Shown piece after piece: positions 23,266 to 35,870 of a stretch of 64,000 nucleotides of DNA. Each line of letters starts with the position of its first letter. Position 1 is the stretch's first letter. Location of the stretch: the NCBI GenBank assembly GCA_965240325.2, contig OZ251241.1:930001-994000 (forward strand), written 5' to 3'. The position numbers and the translations under genes are program-made. The notes below the pieces were generated by a model. The model worked only from the letters and a program-made list of their open reading frames with translations, made no database searches and was not told the DNA's origin. Source of the stretch: Rebecca billardiae RCC1528 (lineage: Eukaryota; Haptophyta).

Positions 23266-24471
23266 TTATTGCGCGCAGTTGAGAAGTGAGAGCTCCTCTG
23301 AGCACCTGCAGGGGCGTCCGGCGCCCAACTGAGGCCAGCCGCGCAGCGTTCGCAGCGCCACACACGTGCCTAGCGGGTCTCGCCCGCGCATGCACTCCCG
23401 TGCCGCCGTGGCCACGAGGTACTTGAAGCCCGGGCCGTCGATGTCGCGCGTGATCTGTACCGAGTCCAGGCCAAGCTCAAGCGCAATGAAAGGAAAAGCC
23501 TCCTTCAGGCCGTGGACAGCTGATGGGATGCGCGCCAACACGCGAGGTGGCAGGGCGCTTTGGTTGAGAGTGTACTTGCGACCACCGCTGGTGGGCAGCG
23601 GATCGCTCGGTCCAGGTGCCGCGCTGCCTAGCTGTGCGTGCAGCCACCTGTGCAGCAGGCCGTCAGAGCCGGGCGAACCGAGCAGCGCCGTCCGCGTGGG
23701 GGCGGCGTGCGTTCTCTCGCCGGTGTTCAGCCAGATGCCGCTGCCAGGCGCGAGGAAGAACCAACAGCCGTAGTAGTCGACGCCCTCCAGCGAGCAAGGA
23801 GGCAGATTACGCTGGTGCGTGCGAAACACCTCGACCCACGTGTCTGCGCGAGCGGGCGGCCGACTCGCATCTCCGGGCATGGAGAAGACCACAGCAGAGG
23901 AGCTGAGCATGCGCGAGCACTCTGGCTGCTGCGGTTTGCCAGCGCACGCGGGGCTCGAGACAGGCACGAGACGGCCGTGAGTGAAAGTCGCGAAGCCTTT
24001 CACACGACGTGCTGCGTCGGCCGTGCGCTCCAGCTGTTGCTCATTGTTGAGCCACCGAGCGCAGCGCGCTGCGTCGCACTCCTCGACGTTCTCGGCGGTC
24101 GTGCACACCTGCCTCGAGTCTCGTCTGCGCGTGCAGCTGCACGTGGCCATTGGCCAATCGACGCCGACGTGTATGCGCTGCCAGTGCTCGTCATTCTGGT
24201 AGAGCAGGCGCAGGCCGTGCAGGTCGAAAGGTAGGGACAGCTCGGCTGTGCCGTACACGGCCACCAAGTACGAAAACCACGGTGACGCTCTTGTCGTGAC
24301 GAACCGCGGCATGCGCTGCAAGAATGCTGAAGCCTCCCCGCGTGTGCACATGGAGAAGCAAGCGCACGATGATTCAGCCGGTGCACAAGCAGTGCGCATC
24401 ACGAGCATCAGGGCGACTAGTAGCGCAGCTGCTCTCCACCATCTCGGCTGGAAGCAGGACGCTGCCGCCAT
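23266..24471 (-). CDS. Secreted or type II membrane protein of unknown function
   Basis: A single-exon protein of 401 residues. A signal peptide or anchor (WWRAAALLVALMLVMRTAC, residues 11-29) follows a short basic start. It then has many cysteines (SSCACFSMC, CSCTRRR, CTTAENVEECDAARC, CRCSEELSLLNC), which suggests a disulfide-rich lumenal or extracellular protein. A central block YYGCWFFLAPGSGIWLNTG is the most conserved-looking segment and recalls uncharacterised algal proteins; no function is known to me. It ends shortly after LLNC, with no retention signal. Codon use matches its neighbours. ATG at 24471 is the first of the frame and leads straight into the signal peptide. Confidence 0.7.
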   Translation of the reverse strand: MAAASCFQPRWWRAAALLVALMLVMRTACAPAESSCACFSMCTRGEASAFLQRMPRFVTTRASPWFSYLVAVYGTAELSLPFDLHGLRLLYQNDEHWQRIHVGVDWPMATCSCTRRRDSRQVCTTAENVEECDAARCARWLNNEQQLERTADAARRVKGFATFTHGRLVPVSSPACAGKPQQPECSRMLSSSAVVFSMPGDASRPPARADTWVEVFRTHQRNLPPCSLEGVDYYGCWFFLAPGSGIWLNTGERTHAAPTRTALLGSPGSDGLLHRWLHAQLGSAAPGPSDPLPTSGGRKYTLNQSALPPRVLARIPSAVHGLKEAFPFIALELGLDSVQITRDIDGPGFKYLVATAARECMRGRDPLGTCVALRTLRGWPQLGAGRPCRCSEELSLLNCAQ

Positions 24472-24823
24472 GCTGCCAGAATTGAGTCAACGTCCCTTGA
24501 GTCCGCTTGGCGGAAGCGTGTCACGTATGGCGTACAAGTATTAGCTACAGTACTAGATGATGATGACTATTGTAGCTACCATTGTACGAATACAATGCTG
24601 ACGACGACGACGCGATTATTCATTCTGCGGGCTGATATATGGCGGGAACCATCAGCACAGCGACGACGACGCGACTAGTCAACGGGCCGGTGCGCCTGCC
24701 GCGCTGCCGGCGGCGCGCTATACTACTATAACGCGGCCTGTCGCCTACAGTAGCCGAGTAGTCTGTAGTAGCGCGCAGCTTTATGGGGGCGGGTACTATA
24801 TACTGCTACGACTATAGTCTATA

Positions 24824-24853
24824 TGTGGTGTTATTGATACAATACTCGATTGT
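24824..24853 (+). mobile_element. Diverged solo terminus of the foldback family
   Basis: TGTGGTGTTATTGATACAAT then ACTCGATTGT. The first 20 bases match the 691-bp element end with one change; the inner part is diverged. It is preceded by CTATA. Confidence 0.5.
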
Positions 24854-25414
24854 ATAAGAGGACGGGGAGAGCGCAATGCGCCGTATCAACACCGTCTGCC
24901 TGCCATTCGGCCCGAGCCAGGCGGCCGAGCTCACGTACGGCCGCTATTTTGGTCACCATCTTCTCGTGCCACGAGTGACTTTCAAGCCTGCTCTGTGCGC
25001 ACACATGACGGCCCAGAACTGCTTACTCGCTGTGCTGCTCCTGAGCCTTAGGCGAGGTTGACATGGCGGCACCGGACAGCCAATTGGTGAACTGGATTCT
25101 TCATCAGGCGCCGAGCCGACAGACTCTCGGCTCTGTGTCATCGCTCTCTCGCTCACACAGCCGGGACGACGCCCTTCTGCCTCGGATTCGGAAGCGCCCA
25201 CTGTCCTGATTAGTGATTGATAGTGATATGGCTGCAGCTGTTCTCGGCCGCCCGGATATTTGGCGGATATTCAGGGCGCCCCCTGCACGATAGTACGTAT
25301 TTGCCTCGTGCCTCGCTCTCGTGCCGGGCTTGGCGGCTCTCGAGCTGCCCCGGGTCTTCCTGGACTTGGGCGCAGGCGCTTCGAGGACGGCTATAGATAT
25401 GATATACGTACTCT

Positions 25415-25417
<3 letters not shown>

Positions 25418-25493
<76 letters not shown>
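25418..25493. repeat. (CT)n microsatellite
   Basis: About 38 CT units, nearly perfect. Confidence 0.95.
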
Positions 25494-25497
<4 letters not shown>

Positions 25498-25809
25498 CTC
25501 ATCTCTACTGCTGAGTCTCCGTCTCGATCTCTCTGCTCTCAGATCTCAGAGTCTGATCTCTCTCGATCTGCTCCGTCTCTCGGACTCTCGTCTGCTCTCT
25601 CTATATAGCTACTGCTGCTACTACTATATATATATACACATGCTAGCTAGCATAACGATGATACAATAATATATGTCGTAGTGATTATGATGAGTGACGA
25701 CCAGCTGACGCCGATGCGCTTTTTTGTCGTCGTAGTCGTAAGTCCGATGATGCGCTACCATGAGTACTGTACGACGACTTCCGCTTCGCAGCGGCATGCT
25801 GGTATTGTA

Positions 25810-28723
25810 CTACGTAACCGGGGTCGGAGGCGTGGCCTCAGCGCTCGGTGGCGGCTGCTCGCTCGATGAGCCATCGCCACCCAGAAGCGCGCCCAGATCG
25901 CGTCGGAGCTCCGCCAGTTTGCTCTCGTAGGCCGACGCGGGCAGCGCGTCTGCCCTGGCGCCCGTCTTATCAAGCCAGCGGTCAGCGGCGGCAAGCAGCG
26001 CGAGCGCACGCTCGGTGTGCGCGCGGGAGGGCGCCGCCGCGGCGTGCGCTCCAGCCTGTGGCTCACCCTGCGCGCCCTCCTCGGCGGCCTCGAGCTCGGC
26101 GCGCGTGGCGATCACGAAGCCATCCAGCGAGTTCCTCGCCTCGAGCGCCCGGTCCACCTCCCTGTCCTCCTCAGCCATGCGAGCCTCGACGGCGCGCGCG
26201 CGCTCGGCCGCGGACGCACCCAGGTCAGCCGTGCGCGCGCCCAGGCGGAGCTCGAGCGACACGAGCCGGCGCTGCGGCGGCGGCTGCTGCTCGGGCGTCG
26301 GCTCGGGCGGCGACGGCGCCGGCGGCGCCTCCGACTGCTCCGCTCCCTCCGCTTCCGCAGGCACGGCCGAGGTGGCTGACGCCCCGGACTCTGCCCCGGA
26401 CTCTGCAGCACCGCTCTCGGCGGCGGTTCCAGGTGCAGCGGCGCCGGGCGCGGGCGGCGGCGGCACGGCGTGCTCCGGCGCCGCCCGCGGCGCGTGCCAC
26501 GCCAGCTCGGCGCCGAGCACCTGAAGAAGACCGCTCGTGTCCACCGCGACGCGCACGCGCACGCTCGCGCTCTCCGCCGCCGGCGGCGCGGCAGGCGCAC
26601 CGGCGTGCGCGGGCGGTGCGTGCGGAGCGCCTGCGGCCGCGGCCTGCGAGCGGCCGTCAGCCCGTGAGCGGCCATGCACAGAGCGGCCATGCACAGAGCG
26701 GCCGTCAGCCCGTGAGCGGCCATGCACAGAGCGGCCATGCACAGAGCGGCGAGCGGAGGGAGCGCGCAGCGGGCGCGTGAGCCGGCGAGTGCGGGCGCGT
26801 GCGCGGCACTAGGGAGGCGGCCGCGGGGAGTGCGCGCGGACGCACCGGGGACTCGCCCGCCACCGCCGAGCTCCCCTTTGCATCCGGGGCCGCGGCCGCG
26901 GCGGCCGCGGGCTGTGGCGACGGCGGCGTCAGCACAGCCTGCGAGGCCGCATCCGCTGCCCGATCCGACGCCGCCGGTGTCGGGTACACGAGCTCGAACT
27001 CAACCACCTCGTCGTCCGCCGCCGCCTGATCCGCGTCGGCGGCCGCCCGCGCAGGGGACGTCCGCTGCTCCGCCGCAGCGCGCACGCCCGCGCTCGGTGC
27101 CGAGTCTGATGCCTCCGCAGCGCTTGGCGCCGTTTCGGCCGGGAGCCAACGCAGGGCGCAGCGCAGGGCGGGCTGCCCGGCGGCGCCGCTACCGCCGCCC
27201 GCGGCCGCGCCGAGGAGGGCCTCGGCCGCGCCTGGCAGCTCCACCGTCGCGGCGGCGTACGCGCCCTCCGCCTCTGCAGGCAGCTCGAGAGAGCCGATGA
27301 CTCCGCGCATGCCCGCGCCGCGCGCGCCCGCGCCGCGCGCGCCCGCAGCGCGCGAGCAGCTGCTGCCAGGCGCGTCCGCCGCGCCGCCGCCCGCGGCTGC
27401 CGCTCCCTGCCACTCGAGGCAGAACCGCCGCCCGAGCAGCGTCGCGTCGACGAGGCGGATGGGCCGCGTGCGGAACGCAGAGCTCGCCGCCGCGCCAGCG
27501 AGCGCCGTGCCGCGCGAGACTGCCTCCGCGTCGTTGAGCGAATGACGCAGTGCGCCCGGCTGGCGCCCGAAGGCGCTCGCGACGGTGGCCGCCATGGCGG
27601 GCATGCGCGAGACGCAGCCGACGAGCTCGACGTCGTGCACGTCCGTGGGGCCGAGCCGCGCGCTCGCGAGCGCGCGCTCGCACGCCGCGGACACCCGCGC
27701 CAGCGCCGGCGCGGCGAGCTGCTCGAGCTGCGCGCGCGTGATTAGCGCGCTGCCGTCGACATCGGCCGAAATTGCATCGACCGTCACCGTGGTCTGCTCG
27801 TTGGCGGAGAGCGTGTGCTTCGCGCGCGCGCACGCGCGTCGGAGGCGCTCTGCGACGCGCGGCTGCGCGCACGGGTCGACCCCGTGCTCCGCGCGGAACG
27901 CATCCGCCACATGCGCGCCCAGAGCCTCGGTGATCGCTCGGCCGCCCGCGCCTTCAGCCGCGGCGCGCGAGAGAAGACTCACCTCCGTGGCCCCGTCGGC
28001 GCCGGCGCCGATGCGCACGATGGCGACGCGCACGCCGGCGTGCCCGGCGTCGACCAGCGCGACGCAGTGCGCGCCCGCGCCCGACGACGGTGCGCACGCC
28101 GCCCCGTCGCCCCGCGAGAGCGCCAGCGCAAGCGCCACGGCCAAGTCCTCATCGATCAGCCTGAGCGGCCGAAGGCCGGCCGCGTCCGCCGCGGCGGCGA
28201 GCGTGGCGCGCGCGCGCGCGGGCAGGCGCGGCGGCACGGCCAGGCAGGCCTCGGCGAGCGGGCTGCCGTGGTCCGCGCGCGCGAGCTGCAGCAGGTGCGC
28301 CAGGTACGCCGTGAGCACCGTCAGCGCATCCAGCTCGAGGGCCTTGCCACGATGCTGCACGCGCACCACGTGTCCGGGCGTGGCCGCGGCGGCGGAGGTG
28401 CGCGAGGTGTCGGAGGAGGCCTCTCGTAGCAGCGACTTGATGTCACGCACCGTGTTCGCCGCGTTCGTCGCCACCTGCGAGAGCGCCGTCTCGCCGAAGA
28501 GGCGGCGTTGGCCGCCGTACGCGACGGCCGTGGGCGTGAGCCGGCGCGACACAGCATTGGCGACGATGTCGACGCCGCCGCGGCGAGCGATCGCGACGAT
28601 GGACGTGTCGGAGCCGACATCGATGCCGATCACGCCTTTCTCGCCGCGCGCGCCCCACGGCGCCGCGAGCAGGGCGACGAGGACGGCGCCTCGCGCACGC
28701 AGCCACGTGGCAGCCGGTCTCAT
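25810..28723 (-). CDS. Hsp110/GRP170-family chaperone with signal peptide
   Basis: Two exons, 28723-26846 and 26643-25810, join in phase 0 to give 903 residues. Hsp110 proteins are nucleotide-exchange factors and holdases for Hsp70. After a hydrophobic leader (residues 9-26, RARGAVLVALLAAPWGARG) comes GVIGIDVGSDTSIVAIARRGGVDIVAN, very like the HSPA4/HSPH start. FGETALSQVATNAANTVRDIK and VELVGCVSRMPAM (about residue 370) complete the nucleotide-binding domain. The beta domain and helical lid carry long Ala/Pro/Ser-rich insertions. The lid end (LDGFVIATRAELEAAEEG, LLAAADRWLDKTGA) fits Hsp110/Hsp70L tails. There is no KDEL-type end. ER (GRP170/HYOU1 role) or plastid location is inference from the leader. 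A 26651-26754 minisatellite sits across the intron 3' part. Confidence 0.8.
26651..26754. repeat. Minisatellite in the Hsp110 intron
   Basis: Units of CGGCCATGCACAGAG and CGGCCGTCAGCCCGTGAG alternate in a higher-order period of about 48-50 bp, slightly over two periods. It ends immediately before the branch/acceptor side of the intron. Confidence 0.85.
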
Positions 28724-28962
28724 CGTGCGGCGGTGCGGTCGTGAACACGTCCTGCGTCTTCGTGAAGTCCGGATCCAGCGGCCGGTTTGCCCACCGCTGC
28801 GGACGAGGCGTTTTTCCGCGGACGAGACGGCCAGCAGGGCGGACGCTTCGCCCTGCCAGCAGTCGGTGCATCCCGCTCACTGGCTCGGCCAGACCGCGCG
28901 TGGGCAGCACCTCAGCCCTCACCTCATCGTCAGCTGGGCTCAACCCCGCGGGCGTGGCGTCT
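28724..28962. promoter_or_regulatory. Bidirectional promoter, Hsp110-like and hypothetical gene
   Basis: 239 bases between divergent start codons, GC-rich, with one GGCGTTTTTCCGCGG patch. Role inferred from position. Confidence 0.45.
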
Positions 28963-29897
28963 ATGGCCGGCTCTTCGACGGCGCAGTTTGCGCACAAGCG
29001 GTATCGGCCGCCCGCGCGCAGCAAATCTGTGGGCAAGTCCGTGGGGGGCGTAGAGCCGCCGCATGCGGAGCCCGCTCAGCCTCCGACACCTGCGCTGCGA
29101 GCCCCATCGCTCCCTCCACCCACGCCCGTGGCCAAGCCCGCCGCCGCCGAGGAGATTTTACCACCCATCCCGCGCCGAGCGTCGGCGCCGCCACTCGTGT
29201 CCCGACGCTCCGGTCGGCGGCCAGTGGCTCCTATCGCCAGCCTCAAGGCGCCAGCACCGTTCGTGCCGCCCTCAGCGGGCAAATCCACGCGCCCGACGCT
29301 CTCTGAGCAGCTCGCCGCGTGCCGCACGCAGTCAGAAAATCTGCTCGGTGAGCTGCGCACCACGTTCAACGTGAGCGAACAGCCTGGCGCGATGGGCGGC
29401 GCAGCCGCGGCGCTGTGCACGCTCAGCCCGCGCTCCGTGCGCGTGGGCACGCGCACATGGTGCGCGCCGCGCCCACGCGCGAGCATCCACCGCGCTCCGG
29501 CACCGTGCGCCGGCTCAGCCCCGCCCGGCCACCCCTGCGCACCGCCGCCGCCTGTCCGCGCGCGCGCCTCGACCGTAGTGAATGGCCAGGAATGCTCAAG
29601 TTTCACGACGACCACTGCACGTACTACTTCCAGCACCCGGTGCACCGCAAGGTGACGATGGTCATGTACTACCGCGACATGTCGGGGCTCGACCTGCGCG
29701 CGGCCGGCGGCCCCGGCGGCGCGCAGCTGCGATTCCGAATCGAGCGCACGCTCGAGTATTTCGTCACTGAGTACGACCACCTCAACCCTGCGCACCACCT
29801 GTCTGTGACGCTGGCGTCGGCCGCGGATGCGCGGATGCTGCGCAGCTCGGATGCCTGGGCTCGGATGAAGCTGCAGTGCAGGTCATCCGCCCGGTGA
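28963..29897 (+). CDS. Conserved-looking hypothetical protein with disordered N-terminus
   Basis: Two exons, 28963-29459 and 29579-29897, joined through a GTGCG...TAG intron that completes a Cys codon, give 271 residues. Residues 1-165 are Pro/Ala/Arg-rich and probably disordered. The C-terminal 105 residues form a compact domain starting EWPGMLKFHDDHCTYYFQHP, then VTMVMYYRDMSGLDL, LRFRIERTLEYF and EYDHLNPAHHLSVTLASAADA. I have a sense of similar domains in other protists but cannot name one. Start chosen at the only suitable ATG; the frame is open further upstream without ATG. An AATAAA lies 41 bases after the stop. Confidence 0.65.
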
Positions 29898-31226
29898 CTC
29901 AACCAGTGCGCGCGCTTCCGCCGATGTCTTCCGCACTAATAAAGGGCAAGCGGCGGCTCGCGTTGACTTGTTAAATCATTACTGCTGCTAAGCTACTACT
30001 ACTAGGCCGTACTCTTAGTACTCCAGTACTTACTACTAAGGCGGGGTATAGTATAACTCGCTTCCACACCCGATGATCCGGCCGCACGTTTTAATTAATT
30101 AAAATAGATAGCAGTAGCTATATAACTATCTACTATGAATCAAACTAGCTATAGTGAAAGTATGACTATGCGCGATGATGCCGATCATTCAATATTTCAT
30201 TTCATTGATCGGGACAGCCAATGCATGAATGCAAGCCATGCTGATCAGATTATAATTATCTTATATATTATAATCGATTGATGATGACCAGCCACCAGCC
30301 GGCCCGTCGGCAGGCAGCACTCAGTGACTCACTCAGTCCGCCTGACTCTGACTCAGTCAGTCTAACTTAAACTCAGGTAACACGCCCACGGACGCGGGCG
30401 GACGGGCCGCTGCCCGCTCCGAGTCAGTAAGATGTCTCTGAGTCTGACAGATGAGCAGTCATAAGTGATAAGACCGCTTAAGAGTGATTTAGTCATTATT
30501 TAAGTGATCCGGTTCATATCAGACATATATCCGAGTTATCGTAATCGACGACCGCCCCGCGCCCGGCGGCGCCCGCGGCCGCGGGCAGGCTCCGCCGGGC
30601 TGACCCGGAATGATACGAAAGCCTGCTGCTACTTAGGCATGACGGGCCTCACGCCATCCGCAACCACTCCCGAGGCCTCCGCCCTCCCGTCAGCTCGCCG
30701 GCAGCAGCCAGCAGCCAGCAGGCGCCCGTCCCGCGTCCGCCGTCCGCCGGGCGCGGCGCGGTCCGCGGTACTGCACCGTACTGTACTGAGTACTCGGCCC
30801 GTCGTAGTGGCATCCGCATACCGCATAGTGCATCATCGACTCGCGATGAAGTAGTGCACATGCCCCCGAGTGATCACGGACTCAGGCGGAAGTGTCCGTG
30901 CCGCGACCGGCCAGCGATGGAGCTGTCCTCCACGCTGCGCCGGTCGCGCGTGCCTGGGGCCCGGTGCGACCGACGCTGCCGCGCCGGTCTGCCAGTCAGC
31001 CCTCGCCGCCCCGTTAGCCCGCCAATGGTCTGCAGCAGCTCCGCGCACTCGCACCGGTGGCACGATCCAGCCCGCCCACGAGCGCGCCGGCCTGTGCCGC
31101 CTCATGGCCTCAGGCGGCTGCGGCTCCGCCGGTCCGCCGGCTGCGCCAGTCAGCGGCGCACCCTTGTCGGCGCGCGCACGTGCAACGCGCTGCGCCACGC
31201 CTCAGCCGGGGCCAGCCTCTGCGTTC
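29898..31226. other. Intergenic region between convergent genes
   Basis: AT-rich to about 30540 with TTAATTAATTAA and many GACTCA/TGAGTC words, then GC-rich. No gene-like frame and no large repeat. Confidence 0.6.
29938..29943 (+). terminator. AATAAA polyadenylation signal
   Basis: Canonical hexamer 41 bases after the stop of the preceding gene. Confidence 0.5.
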
Positions 31227-32121
31227 CTAGGACAGCATCTTGTCGAGCGAGGCCTTAGGGATTTTGAGCTCCGCGGCCTTCATTTCCAACATGTTGTTGT
31301 ACTTGAGCTCATCGCGATCCGCCGCCTGCGCGCGCGCCGCCACCGCGCGTGCAATGCCGCGTGTGAGCGCCCAGCGCGCGCCGTGGCTAACGGGGCGTGC
31401 GCGCCGACACGCGCGCTGCGGTGGAACGCATCGGCGGCGCACGCGCGCGCACCTGGTAGTCGACGGCGACGCCCGTCAGCCCCTTGCGGAACGCATCCTT
31501 CGACGACGCGTGCACCATCTTCACCTTGATCTTGGCGTTGTCATCCGCCCAGTTCAAGAAGACGATCTTCGAGCTCTCGCGCTCATGCACGCCGTCGTCG
31601 ATCGCAATGTCGAGGTCGAACACGCCGTAGCGGCACGTGCCGTCGGGCATGTTCTCCGGCGCGGTGAACTCGGCCCATGCGTCGCGCCCCTTCTTCGACA
31701 TGTCCGCGTGCGCAATCGTCTTGATGCAGTTGTCCTCAATCCCGAAAATCACCCACCTCAGCTTGTGCTGCGCTTGCAGCTCATGGTACGTCGTGAAGCA
31801 CGCAGGGTCGATGGGCACGCCGGACGACTGCGGAGGCGCGCGCGACGCGGCGGAGGAGTCGCGCCGTGCCCGCACGCGCGGGCCGCACGCTTGTGAGCAA
31901 GTCTGCCCGCGCGTGCACGCGCGTGCGTTTAGGCTGCGCAGCTGAGCAGCCGCTCTGACGTTCGAGCGCACGCGTGCACGCGGGCGGCGGCGGACCGCCG
32001 CGCGTGGGCCGGCGTGGGGAAGGCGTGCGAACTTCTCGCATGCCAGCAGCGCTCAAGCCTCCCGCGCGCGCCCACGGCCGCGCGCCGGCGGGGGCGCGTC
32101 CGCCAGCGGCAGCCGCACCAT
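31227..32121 (-). CDS. Actin-depolymerising factor (ADF/cofilin)
   Basis: Severs and depolymerises actin filaments. Three exons: the lone ATG at 32121-32119, then 31827-31453 and 31325-31227, giving 158 residues. The first intron follows the start codon directly (ATG then GTGCGG), an arrangement also known in plant ADF genes. Exon 2 starts SSGVPIDPACFTTYHELQ and contains RWVIFGIED, CRYGVFDLDI, and KIVFLNWADDNAKIKVKMVHASSKDAF, the long actin-binding helix region. Exon 3 gives ELKYNNMLEMKAAELKIPKA. A phosphorylatable Ser sits at position 2 or 3. It is transcribed divergently from actin. The single-codon first exon is the inferred part; everything after it is firm. Confidence 0.88.
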
Positions 32122-34169
<2,048 letters not shown>

Positions 34170-35870
34170 GCAGCACGTGGCGGGGCGCGCGCGCTGCGCG
34201 CGCGTCGCGCCCGGCTTCGGTGGGGACGGACACCGTCAAGCTCACGAGCTTCGGATCGGGCCTTCTTCTCCGCGGTGGTCTCAAGCACGGTGGCCAGCCT
34301 GCACTCCGCCCTGACGCCTCCGTCCCCGCACGCGCGGACTTGGCCTTCAACGTGCTCACTGACGGGCACTGTGACTCGCCGGGTCCGAGCACTCCGGGGC
34401 ACGGCTTGCGCGCGGGCGTGAGTTCATTCGGGCAAGATCATGTTACCATCATGGCCGCCGCGTCGACCGACAATGGGAGTCAGTCGAGGGAAAACACTGT
34501 CGCAGTAGTTGTCAAGGAAGTGATCTGCGCATCAAATCTTCAATTGCTGAGCCGTTGCCGGGGCGGACGGCGGTTGGGTAGTCCGCGGGCCACTTCGTAT
34601 TAATAATTTACACGTAGAACTAGAAGGCTAGACTGAGACTCTACGGAGTACGGACCGACCGCTACGGAAATAACTAGCAGAATAATTATAAGAATCTGAA
34701 CATATTCAATATAATTTATAACGAAATTATTTCACTAGAAAGTATACGTATAGCCTAGCCTAAACTTATAATACTACAGTTTATTTGTTTTAACGTGCGT
34801 AAGGCTCACGCGGTGCGGCAGGTCGCCGCGCCATCCTTCATCGCACGCTCTCCGAAGAGAGACCTGGAAACTGGTTTTGAACCCATGACCTCAGAGTACT
34901 CCGACGCCACTCGGAGTAGCTCATACTGACAGTGCCACTGTGAGTGACTGTGTCCGTGCTGTCCGAGTCCGAGGGCGAGTGTCGTCTGTCGACTATGACG
35001 ACTGGCCCGCGGACTGACACTGAGTAGCTTAGTTAGTGAGTGCTCGGTCTGGAGACAGTGGACTGTGGAGTGTCTGGCTGTCTCTGTCTCAGTCTGCTGT
35101 TCAAATTCAAAAGTGAAACATATAGGGTCGTCATATATTACTATTAGGGCCGGGTCAGGACCCGACGCTGTCAAGTGTCATATTTCAAAGGGGGACTCAT
35201 AAGACATAACCGATAAGGGGCCGAGGCCGCCGAGCGAGCAGGCCCGCCCCGGCCGCCGTGGCCCTGGCGTGGCCGTGATGCTCTGTGACTGTCTGCTCAT
35301 CAATATTTCAATTAAAGCCGCCGCAGGCTCCGCAGTCGCCAGGTGACTCGCACACGCCAAGACCGTAGTAAATAGTACAGTAAGACTAATTATTATTAAT
35401 AATGCGCAGTGAGCCAATCTGTACAGTCTGTAGTACCAGTCTGACTCACAGTCTGAGTCAGTCCGCGTCCGAGTCATGACGAGACTCAGACTCCGAGTCA
35501 TCAGACTCATCATGATTCATGTCATGAGATGAATTCATGAGTCACTCTCTGCGCGGCACGTTCGCCACCGGCGTCGGTCTTGGGACGAGCCTCACCGGGC
35601 ACTCCCTCCGCCCCCGCCCGCGCGTGTCACGTACATGCGACGGTGTGAGGCCAGAATGGCAGGGCAATGCCGGCCGCGGCGGGCGCGGGCCCAGCGACCA
35701 GACCTGTGGCCGCCGCCGCTGCCGCCGCAGCCCGCCGCTCCCTGCGGCTTCGGCGGCCACCACGCTGCAGCGGCAGCCACCTGCCTACCGCTACCCGCGT
35801 CCCGCCCGTGGACGTCGCATCGGCATCTCTCTCTCGGACTCGTTGCCGCACCGAGTGCCAGTTCTTCATC
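34170..35870. other. Intergenic region between actin and BBS5 3' ends, with a SINE
   Basis: Contains an AT-rich stretch (34600-34780), a minus-strand SINE copy (34780-34940), and many GACTCAGACTC words around 35390-35540. No gene is seen. Confidence 0.6.
34780..34940 (-). mobile_element. tRNA-like SINE, copy A
   Basis: On the minus strand it reads an A-box-like CTCCGAGTGG, then TGAGGTCATGGGTTCAAAAC (B box with one extra A), CAGTTTCCAGGTCTCTCTTC, GGAGAGCGTG, and the tail GTGAGCCTTACGCACGTTAA then AACAAAT. The copy at 49185 shares this whole order with scattered changes. Confidence 0.7.

Larger units (their letters stand above)
24472..25809. other. Intergenic gap with a foldback terminus and a (CT)n run
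   Basis: Non-coding. A diverged foldback terminus lies at 24824-24853 and a 76-bp CT run at 25418-25493, followed by degenerate CT-rich DNA. The gap lies between two genes on the same strand. Confidence 0.6.
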
